Of a stretch of DNA of 64,000 bases, positions 59,233 through 64,000 are shown piece after piece. The first letter of the stretch is position 1, and each line of letters starts with the position of its first letter. The position numbers and the translations under genes are program-made. The notes under the pieces were generated by a model. It made no database searches. It saw only the letters and a list, made by a program, of their open reading frames with translations, and was not told where the DNA came from. The DNA comes from Ruegeria sp. HKCCD7303 (GTDB taxonomy: Bacteria > Pseudomonadota > Alphaproteobacteria > Rhodobacterales > Rhodobacteraceae), in NCBI RefSeq assembly GCF_013111185.1, contig NZ_WVRE01000004.1:1-64000 (forward strand). Reading direction: 5' to 3'.

Positions 59233-60222
59233 TCATTTGGTGCTGATCAAGACGGCCCCTACGCGATTTCCACCCTGAACCACGTCATGAGCAGCAGCGC
59301 AGTCCTCCAGTGCAAAGACGTTCTGGACCGGGCAGGTCAGCGCTCCTTCGACCAACGCACGATGAAGGGTTTCAACAGCGGCAGCGCGCAAGTTAGCAGG
59401 CAGCAGATAGATCAGGATCGTCTCAAGCGTTGCAGCTTTGAACATCATCGCTCCAAACGGAAAAACCGGTGCCATGTTTTGGGCAGACCCATACGCATTT
59501 ATCCGGCCGTTCTCGGCGACCACAGTGGCGTTTGTTTCGATGTTTGATCCTAATTCGACATCTACGATACGATGGATCGCTTGTCCGCCGTTTGCGTCCA
59601 GAATCAGTTCCGTAAGATCTGGGCTGGCATAATCGAGTACGACATCCGCGCCTGCTGCGTGTACTCTGTCAAAGTTGCGTGGGCTTGCCGTTGTGATAAC
59701 GCGCGCGCCTGCCCATTTTGCCAGTTGAACGGCAAGATACCCAACCGTGCCAGCCCCGCCATGAATCAGGATTGTTTGGTTTTTGGATAGCCCACCCGAA
59801 AATACGGCGTGGCAGGCGGTCAGTCCGGGGATGCCCAGAATCGCTCCGGTCTCAAGCGACACCGCGTCCGGCAGATCAACAGCCTGGTCGCTGGGTAACG
59901 TGATGTGACTTGCAGCTGTTCCAAATGCGCGCTTCCATTGTCCATTCCAGACCCACACGCGCTGACCTATCCGGGATGTGGGTACGCCATCGCCGACGGC
60001 AGTGATCACACCGGATCCGTCACTGTGCGGGATGATCAGCGGAAAAGGAGGTTCCGTCACGCCTGGCCGGGTCCCAGACCGGGCCTTGATGTCCGAAGGG
60101 TTGACGCCCGAAAACGCCAACTCAACGGTGACCTCACCCGGTCCGGGAGGTATCGGAGGAAGGTCTTTCAGCTTCAGAACTTCGGCTGCGTCTCCGAAAG
60201 CGGAATAGGTCACTGCGCGCAT
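59233..60222 (-). CDS. NADPH:quinone oxidoreductase (zinc-independent MDR)
   Basis: The 329-aa medium-chain dehydrogenase/reductase has the GroES-like start (FGDAAEVLKLKDLPPIPPGP, SGVNPSDIKARSG) and the NADPH motif ILIHGGAGTVGYLAVQLAKW. No catalytic zinc Cys/His set is seen, which fits the QOR branch that reduces quinones. Monocistronic. The ATG lies just after AGGACC. Confidence 0.85.
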   Translation of the reverse strand: MRAVTYSAFGDAAEVLKLKDLPPIPPGPGEVTVELAFSGVNPSDIKARSGTRPGVTEPPFPLIIPHSDGSGVITAVGDGVPTSRIGQRVWVWNGQWKRAFGTAASHITLPSDQAVDLPDAVSLETGAILGIPGLTACHAVFSGGLSKNQTILIHGGAGTVGYLAVQLAKWAGARVITTASPRNFDRVHAAGADVVLDYASPDLTELILDANGGQAIHRIVDVELGSNIETNATVVAENGRINAYGSAQNMAPVFPFGAMMFKAATLETILIYLLPANLRAAAVETLHRALVEGALTCPVQNVFALEDCAAAHDVVQGGNRVGAVLISTK

Positions 60223-60313
60223 AGGGTCCTCCGTTTGCCCTAGTTACATCGCAAACGAGTGGGGAATTCAAACCGCTTGTGCTTCGTGACCTGTGCAACA
60301 AGCGGCAGGTGCT

Positions 60314-60835
60314 TTATTCGCGGATTTCGGCTGGATCGACGCCCCAGAGATTCGATTTCAGCGTCCAGCCCCGATAGCCACCGGCCGTGATCCGGCACCA
60401 ATCCAGCGAGCACGTGCCAAGGCGGGCCACGACGCCAGTCTCGAAATGTGCGTTCACAGGCGAATCCGGATCGGGGCGCACATATACAGGCAGCATGTCG
60501 GATTCGATCAGCACCGTGCGCACACCAGACAACAAAGCATAGTGAACCCACCCACCGGCGCCGTCGCGGTCCTGAACTTTGCGCCAGTTGCCGTATTCAG
60601 CCGTGACTTGCAGCGGCATCCCGCGCCGCTTGAATACCCAATCGATTCGATGGCTCAGCGACGGCCCGCGCCGAACGTTCCCTTCAGCGGCTTTCATTGA
60701 AACATAGCGGGGCAGGGGAAGGTTGGTAACCGATCCGCGCTTGTCCTCGGCATGCGCAGCCCAAGAGCTGAACATGACCAGAAATACGGATATCGCCGCC
60801 AGACATTGGCGTTTTACCGGTCGAATACCACTCAC
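60314..60835 (-). CDS. Exported SH3-domain protein
   Basis: About 173 aa from GTG 60835 with a signal peptide (CLAAISVFLVMFSSWAAHAE). Two bacterial SH3-like units follow: KAAEGNVRRGPSLSHRIDWV, WRKVQDRDGAGGWVHYALL, and VYVRPDPDSPVNAHFETGVV, CRITAGGYRGWTLKSNLWGV. Such proteins bind cell-wall peptides in the periplasm. No clear ribosome binding site marks the start, which makes it uncertain. It faces away from the D-glycerate dehydrogenase gene with about 140 bp between starts. Confidence 0.78.
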   Translation of the reverse strand: MSGIRPVKRQCLAAISVFLVMFSSWAAHAEDKRGSVTNLPLPRYVSMKAAEGNVRRGPSLSHRIDWVFKRRGMPLQVTAEYGNWRKVQDRDGAGGWVHYALLSGVRTVLIESDMLPVYVRPDPDSPVNAHFETGVVARLGTCSLDWCRITAGGYRGWTLKSNLWGVDPAEIRE

Positions 60836-60973
60836 TGACTGCCTGCTCTTATGCCTGTTGATCCGGTTTTGAAAAAAGGTCGACTCAATGCCACTGGGGT
60901 TCTTGTGCCCCGCCTTATCCTGCGCCACGATGACATGGCGCGCGTCTGTTTGCAAAGCAGTGGGAGGGCCGAG

Positions 60974-61960
60974 GTGCCAAGAGAACGTCTGAGTGTTGTC
61001 GTTACGCGACGGTTGCCCGAAGCAGTTGAAACCCGGTTGAGCGAGTTGTTCGATGTGCGCCTGCGCGATGACGACACGCCCATGACAAGAGATGAGCTTG
61101 TGGCCGCGGTACAGGAAGCCGATGTGCTTGTGCCTACGGTGACCGACACGATCGACGGCGGCCTGCTGGGGCAGGCAGGTGAAAACCTTAAGCTGATCGC
61201 CAATTATGGGGCGGGCGTCGATAATATTGATGTGTCCACAGCCCGGCAGCGCGGCATTCTGGTTTCGAACACGCCGGGTGTGCTGACTGATGACACCGCC
61301 GACATGACAATGGCCCTGATCCTGGCCGTCACGCGCCGCATTCCCGAAGGGTTGAGCGTGATGCAGCAGGGTGATTGGACCGGCTGGGCTCCAACCGCCT
61401 TTCTTGGCGGGCGCATCGGGGGGCGGCGTTTGGGAATTCTGGGTATGGGTCGAATTGGACAGGCCGTTGCGCGGCGAGCAAGTGCGTTTGGAATGCAAGT
61501 GCATTATCATAACCGCCGCCGGCTGCGGCCCGAAATCGAGCAGGAGTTAGAGGCGACCTATTGGGAAAGCCTTGACCAGATGGTGGCGCGAATGGATGTG
61601 ATCTCGGTCAACTGCCCATCGACCCCATCGACCTTCCACCTGATGAATGCACGCCGACTGAAGCTGATGAAGCCGTCAGCCGTAATCGTAAACACGTCAC
61701 GTGGTGAAGTTGTCGACGAAAACGCCCTGACGCGGATGATCCGTGCGGGCGAAATCGCAGGGGCAGGGCTGGACGTCTACGAACAGGGTACTGATGTGAA
61801 CCCGCGGCTGCGTCAGCTGCCCAATGTTGTGCTCTTGCCGCACATGGGATCGGCCACGCTGGAAGGGCGGATCGAAATGGGTGAGAAAGTTATCATCAAC
61901 ATCAAGACCTTCGAAGATGGCCACCGTCCGCCAGATCAGGTTGTGCCCTCAATGCTGTGA
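60974..61960 (+). CDS. D-glycerate dehydrogenase / glyoxylate reductase
   Basis: The 328-aa NAD(P)-dependent 2-hydroxyacid dehydrogenase has the GxGxxG motif LGILGMGRIGQAVARRA. Catalytic Arg is in VNTSRGEVVDE, with Glu in the following segment and His in LLPHMGSATLEGR. A GTG start at 60974 is preferred because GGGAGGG lies 5 bases upstream and the mature proteins of this branch begin near RERLSVVVTRRLP. It reduces hydroxypyruvate or glyoxylate. Followed by a GFA gene 20 bp downstream. Confidence 0.86.
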   Translation: MPRERLSVVVTRRLPEAVETRLSELFDVRLRDDDTPMTRDELVAAVQEADVLVPTVTDTIDGGLLGQAGENLKLIANYGAGVDNIDVSTARQRGILVSNTPGVLTDDTADMTMALILAVTRRIPEGLSVMQQGDWTGWAPTAFLGGRIGGRRLGILGMGRIGQAVARRASAFGMQVHYHNRRRLRPEIEQELEATYWESLDQMVARMDVISVNCPSTPSTFHLMNARRLKLMKPSAVIVNTSRGEVVDENALTRMIRAGEIAGAGLDVYEQGTDVNPRLRQLPNVVLLPHMGSATLEGRIEMGEKVIINIKTFEDGHRPPDQVVPSML

Positions 61961-61980
61961 GCCGCCGGAAAGGAGCCTGA

Positions 61981-62364
61981 ATGAACCTGTTTGAAGGGGG
62001 ATGTCGCTGCGGACGTTTGCGCATTTCTGCTTCGGGCCGTCCCCTTCGGGTTGGGATTTGCCATTGCGTGGACTGTCGTAAGCATCATGGGGCTTTGTTT
62101 TATGCCGCAGCAATATTCCCTAGCGGTGCGGTCAAGATTTCCGGCCCCTCACAGGGCTATGCAGATCGGTTCTTTTGCCCAACTTGCGGCTCTCCGGTGT
62201 TTGCGCGCAGCGGTTCCGAGGTTGAGGTGCATTTGGGATGCCTCGATGAGCCTAACCAATTGACGCCGACCTATGAATGTTGGGTGTCGCGGCGCGAATG
62301 CTGGTTGCCCGAATTCATGGGAATGGATCGGTTTGAGAAGGATCGGGATGAGGCTGAAGCATAG
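61981..62364 (+). CDS. GFA-family zinc protein 2
   Basis: The 127-aa protein has two zinc sets: GGCRCGRLRISASG with CHCVDCRKHHG, and FFCPTCGSPVFAR. This is the GFA fold linked to formaldehyde-glutathione or other glutathione thiols. The C-terminal tail ends WLPEFMGMDRFEKDRDEA. A probable operon with D-glycerate dehydrogenase. Only distantly like the GFA protein at 46356. Confidence 0.85.
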   Translation: MNLFEGGCRCGRLRISASGRPLRVGICHCVDCRKHHGALFYAAAIFPSGAVKISGPSQGYADRFFCPTCGSPVFARSGSEVEVHLGCLDEPNQLTPTYECWVSRRECWLPEFMGMDRFEKDRDEAEA

Positions 62365-62475
62365 CTACTTTCGCGAATCTCTGCCGCAACCCTGCGCTTG
62401 TGCGGCCAACTCTTGCAGTTCGGTTGCATTGCTTACTAGGCTGAAAATAAATAAAGTATTGGAGGATTTGACCAA

Positions 62476-64000
62476 ATGAGATGTTTTTCCGCTTTATTGC
62501 TTTCGGCATTTGTTTTTTCAGCGCCAGGCTTTGCTCAGGAAGCAGCTGATGCCGTTGCGCCCGAAACCGCCACACAAGGGCAGGTGAAGGCTCTGACCGA
62601 AGAGGTCATCGCTGCGCTTGAAGCCAAGTTGGACGGCGTCCCGGTTACATCTGAGAACTGGATGGTGGCCGCCGCCAATCCACTGGCCGTTGAAGCCGGG
62701 GCCAAAGTACTGCGCGCAGGCGGGTCCGCTGCTGATGCAATGGTGGCCGTGCAGGTTGTGTTGGGTCTGGTTGAGCCGCAATCCTCTGGCCTGGGCGGCG
62801 GCGCGTTCTTGGTTTGGTACGACGCAGCTACTGGTCGGATGACAACGCTGGACGGGCGCGAGACCGCACCGCAGGCAGCCAAACCAAGGCTGTTTCAGGA
62901 TGAACAGGGCGAACCGCTGAAATTCTTTGATGCGGTCGTCGGAGGATTGTCCGTAGGAACGCCGGGCACGCCAGCCCTGCTTGAAGAGGCGCATCGCCGC
63001 TGGGGCCGCTCGTCCTGGCCCGGCTTGTTCGCCGATGGCATTCGGTTGGCAGATGAAGGTTTCCTGGTCTCGCCACGCTTGGCCAGCCTTGTTGAAAACG
63101 ACGCTGAGCGTTTGTCGCGCTTTCCCGAAACGGCCGCTTACTTTCTGCCGGGCGGAGAGCTTTTGCAGCAAGGGCAACGGCTGACCAATCCGGCCTATGC
63201 TAATACCTTGCGTGTATTGGCCAGCGACGGGGCCGCAGGGTTTTATGGTGGTGAGATTGCTGCGGATATTGTCCGCACAGTGCGCAACGCTCCGGGCAAT
63301 CCCGGTGTTCTGTCCGGCATTGATCTGGCGCTGTATCAGGTGATCGAACGCGAACCGGTTTGTGCTGAATACCGAGCTTACGAGGTCTGCGGAATGGGCC
63401 CGCCATCTTCCGGTGCGCTGACCGTGGGACAGATTTTGGGGATGCTGAACAACTATGATCTGGCAGCGATGGGTGCTGAAAGCGCGGAAGCCTGGCGGCT
63501 GATCGGAGACGCCTCGCGCCTCGCTTTTGCGGATCGGGGTCGTTACATGGCCGATAGTGATTTTGTTCCCATGCCGACAAAGGGGTTGGTTGATCCGGAT
63601 TATCTTGCGCAGCGTGCGGCTTTGTTGAACACCGAAGCTGCGTTGGCCGAAATCGCGCCGGGCCAACCCGAATTCGACCATGCGCTGAACTGGGCGGATG
63701 ATGTCTCGCTCGAGTTTCCCTCGACCTCGCATATCTCGATCGTGGACAGCTATGGCAACGTTCTGTCGATGACGACGACCATCGAAAACGGCTTTGGCTC
63801 AAGGTTGATGACGAATGGGTTCCTTTTGAACAACGAGCTGACGGATTTCTCGTTCAAAACCCATAGCGACGGTGTGCCGATTGCCAACCGGCTGGAACCC
63901 GGAAAACGCCCGCGTTCGTCCATGAGCCCGACCATCGTGATGCAGGACGGTGCGCCGGTTCTAGCGATTGGATCGCCAGGCGGCAGCCGCATCATCGGTT
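62476..64000 (+). CDS. ggt: Gamma-glutamyltransferase, 5' part (runs off window)
   Basis: The frame is open to the right edge with about 508 residues visible. A Sec signal peptide (about 1-20, LLLSAFVFSAPGFAQ) comes first. The Ntn-hydrolase body has VAAANPLAVEAGAKVLRAGG, EPQSSGLGGGAFLVWYD and LDGRETAP. The autoprocessing site is visible at PSTSHISIVD, where the Thr becomes the nucleophile; an AxSPTIV-type SMSPTIVM follows. The enzyme removes gamma-glutamyl groups from glutathione in the periplasm. GGAGGA at 62461-62466 sets the start. The family is firm; only the 3' end is missing. Confidence 0.9.
   Translation, partial: MRCFSALLLSAFVFSAPGFAQEAADAVAPETATQGQVKALTEEVIAALEAKLDGVPVTSENWMVAAANPLAVEAGAKVLRAGGSAADAMVAVQVVLGLVEPQSSGLGGGAFLVWYDAATGRMTTLDGRETAPQAAKPRLFQDEQGEPLKFFDAVVGGLSVGTPGTPALLEEAHRRWGRSSWPGLFADGIRLADEGFLVSPRLASLVENDAERLSRFPETAAYFLPGGELLQQGQRLTNPAYANTLRVLASDGAAGFYGGEIAADIVRTVRNAPGNPGVLSGIDLALYQVIEREPVCAEYRAYEVCGMGPPSSGALTVGQILGMLNNYDLAAMGAESAEAWRLIGDASRLAFADRGRYMADSDFVPMPTKGLVDPDYLAQRAALLNTEAALAEIAPGQPEFDHALNWADDVSLEFPSTSHISIVDSYGNVLSMTTTIENGFGSRLMTNGFLLNNELTDFSFKTHSDGVPIANRLEPGKRPRSSMSPTIVMQDGAPVLAIGSPGGSRIIG

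Noticed and set aside
62518..63732. Long open frame of about 400 codons on the minus strand
   Set aside because: Exact antisense to the gamma-glutamyltransferase gene in GC-rich DNA; no ribosome binding site or family resemblance, whereas the sense frame has a complete enzyme signature.

Overview
The window looks like chromosomal DNA of a marine alphaproteobacterium of the Rhodobacteraceae (Roseobacter group). This is inferred from gene content rather than a marker gene: tandem dimethylglycine-dehydrogenase-like genes beside a non-pyrrolysine MttB homologue, three solute-binding transport systems in 20 kb, a DgoK/DgoA sugar-acid pathway, short IS remnants, and a dispersed intergenic repeat of about 170 bp.

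Layout. 1-1.6 kb: the 3' end of an arylsulfatase gene, then non-coding DNA with a tRNA-Gln-3'-end-like sequence, a dispersed repeat and an alpha/beta-hydrolase remnant. 1.6-11.1 kb: a methylated-amine module with a class III aminotransferase, two FAD/GcvT dehydrogenases, a sulfotransferase-like protein, an MttB-family methyltransferase and a LysR regulator. 11.6-15 kb: a class III adenylate cyclase with TPRs facing an ankyrin/YHS gene pair. 15.3-24 kb: mobile debris made of phage packaging and replication genes (truncated P4-type primase, HNH protein, ParB/DNA methylase, DUF5681 protein, terminase), an IS3 element and an IS110 fragment.

24-45.9 kb: a large carbohydrate-catabolism locus. A leftward arm holds an ABC importer, a mutarotase-like protein, a uronate-dehydrogenase-like protein and a GntR regulator. 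A rightward arm of 13 tightly packed genes holds a lactonase, a second ABC importer, dehydrogenases, an RraA-like protein, DgoK, DgoA, a cupin and methylglyoxal synthase. Next come a hydroxyacid oxidase, a TRAP transporter and a second GntR regulator. Matching palindromes (ATCTGA-N4-TCAGAT and variants) in three promoter regions suggest one regulon. The end products would be pyruvate and glyceraldehyde 3-phosphate, with methylglyoxal synthase and the lactate-oxidase-type enzyme offering an overflow route.

46-58.9 kb: an accessory region with IS remnants, repeat copies, a Crp/Fnr regulator, two paralogous small proteins sharing an LPAGEY motif, a secreted cysteine-rich repeat protein, a DUF1611 (DgcN-type) protein paired with an alanine-racemase-fold enzyme, a cold-shock protein, and a DUF3489-DUF2924-serine-recombinase module that stops 172 bp short of a tRNA-Gln gene. 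59-64 kb: ordinary genes, namely a quinone reductase, an SH3-type protein, a D-glycerate dehydrogenase, a GFA protein and a gamma-glutamyltransferase cut by the window edge.

Most promising for new biology: the sugar operon with an embedded methylglyoxal bypass and no recognisable dehydratase; the DUF1611/racemase pair beside the LPAGEY and Cys-repeat proteins; and the hairpin-headed dispersed repeat.
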